A stretch of DNA of 40,217 bases from Planctomycetota bacterium (lineage in GTDB: Bacteria > Planctomycetota > SZUA-567 > JAFGGJ01): assembly GCA_016930595.1 (NCBI GenBank), contig JAFGGJ010000023.1:1-40217 (forward strand). The letters are read 5' to 3'. How positions within the stretch are numbered: position 1 is the first letter of the stretch; each line of letters starts with the position of its first letter. The position numbers and the translations under genes were made by a program. The notes below the pieces were generated by a model. The model saw only the letters and a program-made list of their open reading frames with translations, made no database searches and was not told the origin of the DNA. This document shows, piece after piece, positions 33,148 to 40,217 of the stretch.

Positions 33148-34793
33148 AGCTCGGCTCCGGCTTCCCGCTGCTCCTCAAAGATCTTGCGGAACTCGCCAAC
33201 CGCCGCAGGACCTACGTCTTCCGCATCATCTACGCCCTTCTCGTCTTCGCCGCCTTCCTCGTCTACTACGTCCCGGAAGTCCTCAACGCCTCCCTCTCGC
33301 CGGCCATTCTCGCCGGCAAGGGCAGGAACGTCGCCATCGTCATTTTCTCCGTACAGCTAGCGGCCGTCTTCCTTTTCACCCCCGCAATCGTCTCCGACGC
33401 CGTCACTTCCGAAAAGGAGAAACTCACCCTCGGCCTCCTCTTTCTCACCGGCCTGCGTCCCTGGGAAATCCTTCTGCAGAAATACTTCGGCCGCCTCGTG
33501 CCCATCTTTTCCTGCCTGCTCCTCTCCCTGCCGCTCCTGGCCCTTGCCTATTCCCTCGGCGGTATCGCCAGGCCCGTGTTGCTCAAGGGCGTGGCGATGC
33601 TGGTGCTCGGATGCCTTTTCGCCGGGGCGCTCGCACTCATGGCATCCTCCTTCCTGATGACCTCCGTACAGGCCTTCATCTGGAGCTACGCCCTGCTGCT
33701 CGCTTTCGCACTCGGCCTGGCCGCCGCCGTCTTCCTCAGCGATAACCTCAGCGGTAGGCCCGTAGACTATGTCACACCCGCACTCTGGGCGGCAGGCGGC
33801 ATCACCGTCCTTTCGCTCGCCGCAGCCCGGCTGGCTATCGTCAGGCGAGCCTTCCTCCGGCCCGCCAATGTTCTGCTTCGCCTTTTCAGGCGCCTCGACT
33901 CCCTCTTCTCCCGCCTCAACAACCGCTTCGGCGGTATCGTCCTGCTCCGGGACCGCTCCCCCATGCCGGAAGACGCCCCCGTCGCATGGCGCGAAGTCAC
34001 CAGGAAATCCTTTGGCAACTTCCGCTATCTCTTCCGTCTGCTCGTCGCCATCGAAGTGCCCGTCGCCTTTGTTGTTGTCTTCGCCATAATGGCGGACTTT
34101 CACAACTCGTATCTCTTCCTGTCCGGAGCCATCCTCCTGCTCTGGGCTTTCGCCTTTCTCGCCGTCGCGGTCATGTCCGTCGGTCTTTTCACCTCCGAAC
34201 GCTCCGCCCGGACCCTTGAAGTCCTCCTCTCCACTCCACTCCCCGTCGCCGACATCGTCCGCCAGAAAACCCTCGCCGTCCGCCGAGTGATCCTGGTTCT
34301 TGCCGTGCCCTTCGTTACGGTTCTCGCGGCCCAGACCCACCTCCGCTCCTGCTTTTTCCTCTTCAATGCGTCTTCCTCCGGCATCTTTTCCGGTTGGAGC
34401 GCTTTCCCTCGTTTCTTATTCGCGGTGTGCGCCGTTTTCGTTTACCTGTACGCCGTGATGTGGCTTTCCGTCTGGACCGGTCTCCGTTCCGCATCCCCGG
34501 CGCGCGCCGTAATATCGGTCATCGTCGGCGTCATGGTGTGGAACCTTCTTCCTTTCGTCGCTGGAGTCCTTGCTCTCTGCCTGCCCGGCGACCCCGCCGA
34601 TGCCGTTATTTTTTCGCTTCTCCTCAGTCCCGCCGCTCTCGTATGGATGACCGGCGTGGCTCCGCCGCTGGAAAACCTGAACCTGCCGCTCGTCTTCGGT
34701 CTCTCGTTCAACATCCTGCTCCACGTCGCCGCCGCGTTCCTTTTCCGCTTTCTGTGCCTGAAGAAAGCGGACGCTTACTTGAGAAAACCATGA
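33144..34793 (+). CDS. ABC-2 permease, paralogue 1 of 4
   Basis: A 549-residue membrane protein, ATGA-coupled to the ATPase. It opens LLKDLAELANRRRTYVFRIIYALLVF, the arginine-rich cytoplasmic lead-in plus TM1 shared by all four paralogues. A second shared block, RPWEILLQKYFGRLVP then LLLSLPLLALAYSLGG, follows a SEKEKLTLGLLF segment; in ABC-2 exporters this corresponds to the coupling helix and TM3. A second half, from about residue 290, repeats with a SERSARTLEVLLSTPL element. About 12 TM segments are predicted. Substrate unknown. Confidence 0.85.
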   Translation: MKLGSGFPLLLKDLAELANRRRTYVFRIIYALLVFAAFLVYYVPEVLNASLSPAILAGKGRNVAIVIFSVQLAAVFLFTPAIVSDAVTSEKEKLTLGLLFLTGLRPWEILLQKYFGRLVPIFSCLLLSLPLLALAYSLGGIARPVLLKGVAMLVLGCLFAGALALMASSFLMTSVQAFIWSYALLLAFALGLAAAVFLSDNLSGRPVDYVTPALWAAGGITVLSLAAARLAIVRRAFLRPANVLLRLFRRLDSLFSRLNNRFGGIVLLRDRSPMPEDAPVAWREVTRKSFGNFRYLFRLLVAIEVPVAFVVVFAIMADFHNSYLFLSGAILLLWAFAFLAVAVMSVGLFTSERSARTLEVLLSTPLPVADIVRQKTLAVRRVILVLAVPFVTVLAAQTHLRSCFFLFNASSSGIFSGWSAFPRFLFAVCAVFVYLYAVMWLSVWTGLRSASPARAVISVIVGVMVWNLLPFVAGVLALCLPGDPADAVIFSLLLSPAALVWMTGVAPPLENLNLPLVFGLSFNILLHVAAAFLFRFLCLKKADAYLRKP

Positions 34794-34812
34794 AGGAGGC
34801 CGCCCACAACCC

Positions 34813-36423
34813 ATGACATGGCTCGCACGAAAACTTGCCTTGCCCCTTCTCGCCAGGGAACTCGTCGAGCAGGCCGGCCGGCGGCGCACCTACGTCGTGC
34901 GGGTCGTCTACGCTTCCCTCTTCTTCCTGGGAGTCCTCCTCACTTATATTTTCGACGTCGCCGACATGGCCAACAGTCCGGTGAACGTCTACGGCAGGGG
35001 CTCCGTTATCGGCGACAGCGTCTTCGGCTTCCAGATCGCCGGGGTCTACCTTTTTCTCCCCGCCATGATGGCCGGCGTCATCACGCGTGAAAAGGAAGCG
35101 GGCTCCCTCCAACTCCTTCTCATCACCGATATGGGCCCCTGGGAAATTCTCTTCCAGAAATACCTCAGCCGCCTCGTCCCCATGCTCAGCTTCATGCTCC
35201 TGTCACTGCCGGCCGTCGCCCTCGCCTACAGCCTCGGAGGCCTTTCCGCAGGCGGAGTCGCCTTCGGCGTAGTCTACCTCTTCCTTGCCGGCCTTGAAAT
35301 CGGCGCCGTCGCGCTCTTCGCCTCCACCATCAGCGACACGTCTACCGGCGCGCTCATCCGCTCCTACATGGTCATAATCGTTATCCTTCCCATCTTCCAG
35401 TTCATCGGCATGGGCTTTGTGATGTTCTTCGGCGGCATAGCGGTCTTCATCGGGATGCTGGTGAGCACCATTCCGGTTACCATCTTCTTCCTGGGCATGT
35501 CGCGCGTCTACTTTCTGAGGCGCGCTTTCCCGAGGCCCGGCAGGTCTTTCCTGGGCTTCTTCAAGCGCGTCGACCGCGTGCTCAACGCCGTGAACCGCTC
35601 CCTTGGCGGCGTGGTCATCGCCGGCGATTCCAGCAGCCTGCCCGGCGACCGTCCCGTCCTCTGGCGCGAAATCAACCGCCGCGCTCTCGGCAGGTTCCGT
35701 TACCTGCTCCGCATCCTCATCATCCTCGAATTCCCCGTCCTCCTCCTCCATATCCTCCACTACAGGACCGGCGAGAAAGCCTGGCTCTTCATCGCTTACA
35801 CCCTCCTCGGCATCATGTGGATCTTCGCCCCCGCCCTCATGCTTGTCCTCGGCGTGGACGCCTTCGCCTCCGAACGCTCTCACAAGACCCTCGACCTCCT
35901 CCTGACGGCCCCGCTCCGCACTTCGGCCCTGGTCCGCCAGAAAGCATCGGCCATGTGGCGCGTCATGCTGGTCCTGGCCGTGCCTTTCTTCACGACTTTT
36001 GTCTTGAGCATCTTCTATCCCTTCGTCGGCCCGGACACGCCCGGCCAACTTGTCCTGGCGTGCCTCAGCTACTTCGTCTACATGTCCACCATGATGTGGT
36101 TCGGCATCTGGGCCGGGATGCGCGTCCGAAAGCGCGGCCGCGCCATGCTCGTTGCTTTCGCCGGGGCCATTGCATGGGTGTTTCTGCCCATGTTCGCCGG
36201 CGCCGTCGCCGAAGAATCCATGGGGTATTCCGCCGATCTTCCGGCAGTCCTCTTCTCCCTCAGCCCCGTCGCCTCCATATCCGTGACTTCCTTCGGCGAA
36301 CATATCGGCGGTCTGACCTCCACCGTCGGCCCCATCCTGAACCTCTGGATATCCTTCGGCTTCCTCATTGTCTTCCTGATCCTCTGCATGGTGAAAGGAG
36401 ACACCTATCTCGGCCGGGCATGA
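34813..36423 (+). CDS. ABC-2 permease, paralogue 2 of 4
   Basis: A 536-residue membrane protein. AAGGAGG lies 13 bp before the ATG. Shared blocks: LARELVEQAGRRRTYVVRVVYA at the N-terminus, REKEAGSLQLLLITDMGPWE then ILFQKYLSRLVPMLSF, and SERSHKTLDLLLTAPLRTSA in the second half. About 12 TM segments. Its 3' end holds a strong AAAGGAG site (36394-36400), positioned to serve the next gene. Confidence 0.85.
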   Translation: MTWLARKLALPLLARELVEQAGRRRTYVVRVVYASLFFLGVLLTYIFDVADMANSPVNVYGRGSVIGDSVFGFQIAGVYLFLPAMMAGVITREKEAGSLQLLLITDMGPWEILFQKYLSRLVPMLSFMLLSLPAVALAYSLGGLSAGGVAFGVVYLFLAGLEIGAVALFASTISDTSTGALIRSYMVIIVILPIFQFIGMGFVMFFGGIAVFIGMLVSTIPVTIFFLGMSRVYFLRRAFPRPGRSFLGFFKRVDRVLNAVNRSLGGVVIAGDSSSLPGDRPVLWREINRRALGRFRYLLRILIILEFPVLLLHILHYRTGEKAWLFIAYTLLGIMWIFAPALMLVLGVDAFASERSHKTLDLLLTAPLRTSALVRQKASAMWRVMLVLAVPFFTTFVLSIFYPFVGPDTPGQLVLACLSYFVYMSTMMWFGIWAGMRVRKRGRAMLVAFAGAIAWVFLPMFAGAVAEESMGYSADLPAVLFSLSPVASISVTSFGEHIGGLTSTVGPILNLWISFGFLIVFLILCMVKGDTYLGRA

Positions 36424-36574
36424 CGTCCACGTTCGACCTGCCCCGCCAGCCGCCGCTTCTTTCCGACCGGCGGAGGAACGGAGGCGTTCCGCGTCTTCCG
36501 GCTCCTTCCTTTCGGCCTTCCCGGTTCTCACCAGAGAACTCGTCGAACTCGCCCACCGGCCGCGCACCTACAAG
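36394..36574 (+). other. In-frame N-terminal extension of the third permease without a standard start codon
   Basis: The frame of the third permease is open from just after a TGA ending at 36393 up to the GTG at 36575. It encodes the conserved lead-in PVLTRELVELAHRPRTYK, present in the other three permeases but lost if translation began at 36575. No ATG, GTG or TTG lies in this frame here. AAAGGAG (36394-36400) is followed after 6 bp by ATC (36407) in frame. An ATG at 36420, overlapping the upstream stop as ATGA, is in another frame and would need a one-base frameshift before about 36515. Confidence 0.6.
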
Positions 36575-38131
36575 GTGCGCACCGCCTACGCGGTTCTTCT
36601 CTTTGCCGTGGTCGTCATCTTCTACATGTCGGAAGTATACTCTTCGAACATACTGTACGCTTACGGCACGGGGCTTGACTTCGCCTGCGTACTGCTGGCC
36701 CTGCAGGCGGGAGGAATCCTCTTTTTCCTGCCCGCCATGGCCGGAGGTTGCATCGCGGGTGAAAAGGAAACCGGCTCGCTTTCCCTCCTCCTCGTCTCCG
36801 GCCTAGGTCCCTGGGAGATTCTCTTCCAGAAATACGCGGCCCGCCTTGTCCCCATGCTTTCCTTCATCCTGCTTTCGCTCCCGCCGCTGATGCTTGCGTA
36901 TTCTGTCGGCGGCGTTTCTGCGGAACACATTTTCATCGGGGTCTTCATCCTGCTCGTCGTCACGTTCCAGGTCGGGGCCCTTGCGCTCATGATGTCGTCC
37001 ATCTGGGGCACCGTCGCCGTCGCCATCGTCGCTTCCTACGTTGCCCTCGCAGCTATGTTCGGCGTCTACCAGCCCTTTCTCGAACACGACGCCGCCTACG
37101 AACTGCCTTCGGTGCTCTGGTACTTCGGCGTGCCCGGCCTGCTGACCACCGCGTTTTTCCTGCTCATTGCCAGGGTGTTCCTTTTCAGGCGCGCCTTCGC
37201 CTCGTCGGAAAACCCCGTTCTCGCCTTCTTCAGGTGGCTCGACAGGGGCTTCACCCGCGTCAACCGCCGCATCGGCGGCCTGGTCGTCGTCAAGGAAGCC
37301 CCATCCCTGCCCGGCGACGACCCCGTTTTCTGGCGCGAGCATTACCGCAGGTCCCTCGGCAGCTTCAGGTACCTGCTCCGGATCCTGCTTGTTCTTCTGC
37401 TCGCCGCGCTGGTCTGCATATCCTACGCGCTGGCCGAACCTGCCGGGTACCGGGGCGAAGCTTCGCCGTGGATCGCCGTGCCCACCATTGCCGGCTATGG
37501 CCTGGCCGTTCTCATAATCGCAGTCGTCGGCGTAAACTTCGCCGGCGGTGAACGCACCCGCAGGACGCTCGACGTCCTCCTCACCACTCCCATGTCCGCC
37601 GCGGAAGTCATCCGCCAGAAGGCACGGGCCTGCCGCCGACTGCTTCTCGTCCTTGCCGCCCCCATCGCCGTACTGATAGCGGCCAACGCCGCGACGACCA
37701 CCGGGCACTGGAGCTACTTTGATCATGAAAGAAGTCACTTCCTGTACCTCGCTCTGGCTTTGGGCTCCCTTGCCACCATTTTCCCCGCGACCCTGTGGTT
37801 TGCGGCATACATGGGAGCGCGCATCCGGTCGCGCGCCCGGGCCCTCATCTTCTGCCTGGCCTGCATCGCCGGATGGTCCGTGGCGACCATCGGGCTTATT
37901 GTCCTCATCGTGGAAACAGGTCGTTTTCATGATGAGAGTGTTTTGCAGTTTCTTGTGAGCCTGTTCCCCGGCCTTGTCGTGCTTTTCACGGCCCTCAACC
38001 CGCACATCAGCGATATTGAAAGGCCTCTTGTCGCCGGCATGTTCTGCGGCCTTGCCATCAACCTCGGCCTCCTTTTCCTGTTCCGCCTGCTGCTCCTGCG
38101 GAACGCAGACAGGTATCTGAGCCGTGGCTGA
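36575..38131 (+). CDS. ABC-2 permease, paralogue 3 of 4 (true start probably upstream)
   Basis: A 518-residue frame from GTG 36575, but this start has no ribosome site and cuts into the conserved lead-in, so the real protein probably begins at 36407 (ATC) or at 36420 through a frameshift. The rest is intact: GEKETGSLSLLLVSGLGPWE then ILFQKYAARLVPMLSF, LAYSVGG, and GERTRRTLDVLLTTPM in the second half, with about 12 TM segments. It should pair with one of the other permeases under the common ATPase. Confidence 0.8.
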   Translation: MRTAYAVLLFAVVVIFYMSEVYSSNILYAYGTGLDFACVLLALQAGGILFFLPAMAGGCIAGEKETGSLSLLLVSGLGPWEILFQKYAARLVPMLSFILLSLPPLMLAYSVGGVSAEHIFIGVFILLVVTFQVGALALMMSSIWGTVAVAIVASYVALAAMFGVYQPFLEHDAAYELPSVLWYFGVPGLLTTAFFLLIARVFLFRRAFASSENPVLAFFRWLDRGFTRVNRRIGGLVVVKEAPSLPGDDPVFWREHYRRSLGSFRYLLRILLVLLLAALVCISYALAEPAGYRGEASPWIAVPTIAGYGLAVLIIAVVGVNFAGGERTRRTLDVLLTTPMSAAEVIRQKARACRRLLLVLAAPIAVLIAANAATTTGHWSYFDHERSHFLYLALALGSLATIFPATLWFAAYMGARIRSRARALIFCLACIAGWSVATIGLIVLIVETGRFHDESVLQFLVSLFPGLVVLFTALNPHISDIERPLVAGMFCGLAINLGLLFLFRLLLLRNADRYLSRG

Positions 38132-39854
38132 AGACGGCAGAGGTGGACGAAAGCTGCTCCTGTCGCCTGTCGGTAAGAGCCCGGTGCTGGCGTTCTTCAG
38201 AGTATGGGGCGCCAGCCTGCTCACCGGGATGCCGCTCTTCCGCCGGGAACTCCGCGACCTGGCCCGCCGCCGCCGGTCGTACGTCTCCCGGATGCTCTAC
38301 GCCCTGCTCGTCATTTCGGCTTTTCTCTTCTATTACCTGTCCAAAGCGACGGCTGGCAGCATAACCGAAGTCTACGGTGCGGGGCGCGGGCTGCTGGCCT
38401 TCACGATCACCGCCCAGGTTGCGGGCATCTGCGTAATGGTGCCCGTTTCGCTGGCCGGGGCCATCGCCGGCGAGAAGGAAAACCGCACTCTGGAACTGCT
38501 GCTTGCGACGGGCATGAGCCCCGGGGAAATCGTGTTTCAGAAATACCTGGGCGGCATAATACCGGCCATGACTGCGCTGCTCATCGCGCTGCCGCTGCTG
38601 GGGCTGATGTACGGCATGGGGGGAGTTTCCGCCGAAGAGACTGTCTACCTGCAGATCCTGCTCGCCATGCTCGTCCTGCAGGCCGGCTCCCTGGCGCTCA
38701 TGATGTCGGCCGCCAGCAGGTCCACAACTACGGCGATCATTGGATCGTACGCGGCCATGGCTCCGGTCGCGCTCGTGGACTACCTTGCCGTGCAGAGGAT
38801 TGCCGAAGCATGGAGTGCGTCGAGATTCCTGTCGTTCACGTTCGCCCCGGGGATATTCGCCCCGGCAGTCTTCCTGGCGGCAGCGGCGGCGTTCCTGGAA
38901 TTTTCGGTCCGCTCCGGCAGGCTGGGCGGCGTGAGCACCGGGCGCGCGTTCCTCGACTGGATCGACAGGGGACTCTACCCTGAACCGCTCCGGCCCGGTG
39001 CACACCGCGGGCGTGGGGTGCATTCCGACCTGCCGGACGACCGTCCGGTGCTCTGGCGCGACCTGCGCCGGTCGGCCGTCGGCCCCAGGAAGCATTTCAT
39101 GCGGGTGGCCTGCATGCTGGAAGTACCCGCCCTGTTCCTGGTGCCGCTGAGCGGGGTTTCGGGTTATTATTCCGACATTGCTTCGCCAGTGTTCGCGCTG
39201 GGGCTCGTAATCACCGCAGCCATCGCCGTCTTCACGGTGGTCGCAGCGGCGTCGGGGATAGCGTCTTCGGAACGGGCCGGGGGGACGCTGGAACTGCTCG
39301 TAATTTCGCCCATCGACCCGCAGCAGATGGTGCGGGACAAGGTGCGATACGCGTGGCGCATAGCGTTGCTTTTCGCCGCGCCAGCGGCGACCATGGCCGT
39401 CTGGATCGCCATGGCGGGAGCATATCATGAGACGGGGCCCTTCCCGAAACACATGCCCGCGCTGTACCACCTGGGCGTAACTTCGGCCGGGTTCACGGTG
39501 TACTGTGCAATTGCGATATGGCTTGCGACGTGGATGGGGCTGCGTTGCCGCACCCGCGCCAAAGCGATATTCTGGACACTGGGGATAATCCTGGCATGGA
39601 CCGGCGCCGGAGCGGCGCTGGTGCTGTTCTGCCCCACTGGGATAAGCAACCCTGTCGAAACCACGATCGGGTTAACGCCGGCTTTCCTTGTCGCGACAGC
39701 CGCCTGCCATCCCGTGAATCCCGAATGGCCCCAAGACCTGCTGATACTCGTGATGAATATAGCCATGCATTCCATAATCTACTTTTTCATAAAAGTTTAC
39801 GTAATCCGCAACGCCGAAAAGCTGCTGTCGCAAGCAGTGAGCGCCAAGAAGTAA
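38124..39854 (+). CDS. ABC-2 permease, paralogue 4 of 4
   Basis: A 576-residue protein. GTG 38124 overlaps the upstream gene by 8 bp; an internal ATG at 38229 is possible and would remove a non-conserved 35-residue N-terminal tail. The shared blocks are present: LFRRELRDLARRRRSYVSRM, GEKENRTLELLLATGMSPGE then IVFQKYLGGIIP, and SERAGGTLELLVISPIDPQQ. Leucine codons shift towards CTG compared with the CTC-rich first three permeases, so this copy may have a separate history. It is the last gene of the operon. Confidence 0.83.
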   Translation: MAEDGRGGRKLLLSPVGKSPVLAFFRVWGASLLTGMPLFRRELRDLARRRRSYVSRMLYALLVISAFLFYYLSKATAGSITEVYGAGRGLLAFTITAQVAGICVMVPVSLAGAIAGEKENRTLELLLATGMSPGEIVFQKYLGGIIPAMTALLIALPLLGLMYGMGGVSAEETVYLQILLAMLVLQAGSLALMMSAASRSTTTAIIGSYAAMAPVALVDYLAVQRIAEAWSASRFLSFTFAPGIFAPAVFLAAAAAFLEFSVRSGRLGGVSTGRAFLDWIDRGLYPEPLRPGAHRGRGVHSDLPDDRPVLWRDLRRSAVGPRKHFMRVACMLEVPALFLVPLSGVSGYYSDIASPVFALGLVITAAIAVFTVVAAASGIASSERAGGTLELLVISPIDPQQMVRDKVRYAWRIALLFAAPAATMAVWIAMAGAYHETGPFPKHMPALYHLGVTSAGFTVYCAIAIWLATWMGLRCRTRAKAIFWTLGIILAWTGAGAALVLFCPTGISNPVETTIGLTPAFLVATAACHPVNPEWPQDLLILVMNIAMHSIIYFFIKVYVIRNAEKLLSQAVSAKK

Positions 39855-40217
39855 TTCTGGACACGCACAGCAGGAAAACCCCGTAAAACACCGCCCGTCC
39901 GGGGCAAAGTCCCAATAAAATAATGACAAAACGAAGCCAATCTATAGCAGTATATCGCCATACCTAACATCCCATACGACAAAGAGTTCCCAAGGCGGTG
40001 TTGCAAAAACCGACACGACACAAAAATGCACTTTTCGACGCAATTCGACGCGAAAAAGACCCGGGGAAGGCCCCCAGGGCTCTGCCCTGGACCCGCAAGG
40101 GCCACAGGCCCTTGACCCGTTTTGCCGCTTCGCTCCCACACGCAATGCTTCGGGAGCTCCGCACCCCTCAGCAATGAGCCTTCTCACCATCACAAGCTCC
40201 ACCGACATGATCCCCCA
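39855..40217. other. Non-coding end of window
   Basis: This 363-bp stretch after the last permease has no convincing gene. It is AT-richer than the rest until about 40065. No T-run terminator follows the permease stop; CCCCG (39879-39883) and CGGGG (39900-39904) could pair across a 16-nt loop. An 8-bp inverted repeat ACACCGCC (39888-39895) and GGCGGTGT (39994-40001) is about 100 bp apart. The right part is a palindromic repeat cluster described separately. Confidence 0.5.
40074..40157. repeat. Cluster of three palindromic stem-loops, dispersed-repeat type
   Basis: Three perfect stems: CCAGGGC/GCCCTGG (40074-40090, loop TCT), AAGGGCC/GGCCCTT (40097-40113, loop ACA), and GCTCCC/GGGAGC (40132-40157, loop 14 nt). 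The first two stems are each followed by GACCC or ACCC, giving a repeated unit. Similar GGGC-palindrome blocks recur between genes in many bacterial genomes and often yield false arginine/proline-rich reading frames on the minus strand, as they do here. Whether it is repeated elsewhere in this genome cannot be seen from one copy. Confidence 0.6.

Noticed and set aside
39942..40208. Minus-strand open frames at the window end
   Set aside because: They are generated by the palindromic repeat cluster; the translation has the Arg/Pro/Gly-rich look common to such repeats and no ribosome site.
1..40217. CRISPR array, tRNA, rRNA, transposase or prophage genes
   Set aside because: No regularly spaced repeats, cloverleaf-like sequences or mobile-element proteins were recognised.

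Overview
The window is GC-rich and almost fully coding. Its content suggests a member of the PVC group or a nearby phylum (Lentisphaerota, Planctomycetota or similar). The reasons are a eukaryotic-type Ser/Thr kinase fused to WD40 and CxxC repeats, transmembrane FHA and VWA proteins, a sulfatase, a large MoxR/DUF58/BatA-like VWA operon with ABC-2 permeases, and a signal-less sugar-phosphate isomerase beside a glycosidase-like gene. This placement is inferred from gene content; there is no rRNA or other phylogenetic marker here. No tRNA, rRNA, CRISPR array, transposase or phage gene was seen.

Region 1 (1-2351): a divergent pair. A sugar isomerase/epimerase-type gene leaves the window on the minus strand and a putative glycoside-hydrolase-like protein (327-2351) runs on the plus strand. 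Between them are a perfect inverted repeat (231-244) that looks like a LacI-type operator and a plausible minus-strand promoter.

Region 2 (2522-13837): six co-directional genes that look like one transmembrane signalling locus. They encode an exported VWA protein with a cytoplasmic FHA domain, a second exported/FHA protein with a degenerate phosphopeptide site, a membrane-anchored TPR-like protein, a 1424-residue kinase (kinase, TM, helical repeats, WD40 propeller, ten CxxC pairs), and two paralogous small lipoproteins. The natural hypothesis is that kinase-dependent phosphothreonines are read by the FHA domains, while the ectodomains sense or assemble something outside the cytoplasm.

Region 3 (13967-17107): a minus-strand deoC-sulfatase pair and a divergent zupT metal transporter, with -10/-35-like elements between them.

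Region 4 (17441-39854): thirteen plus-strand genes packed with 1-14 bp overlaps or gaps of 23 bp or less, preceded by one near-consensus promoter (TTGACA, 17 bp, TACTAT at 17174-17202) and a leader of about 230 nt. Order: coiled-coil membrane protein; iron-type ABC importer (binding protein, permease, ATPase); double-VWA membrane protein; MoxR ATPase; DUF58 protein; BatA-like VWA protein; exported membrane protein; ABC-2 ATPase; four paralogous ABC-2 permeases. Two oddities stand out. The importer ATPase is fused in frame to a lipoprotein-like segment and an NHL propeller. The third ABC-2 permease lacks a normal start codon: its conserved N-terminus is open upstream of the first GTG, implying a frameshift or a non-canonical ATC start.

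Region 5 (39855-40217): non-coding, with a cluster of palindromic stem-loops typical of a dispersed intergenic repeat.
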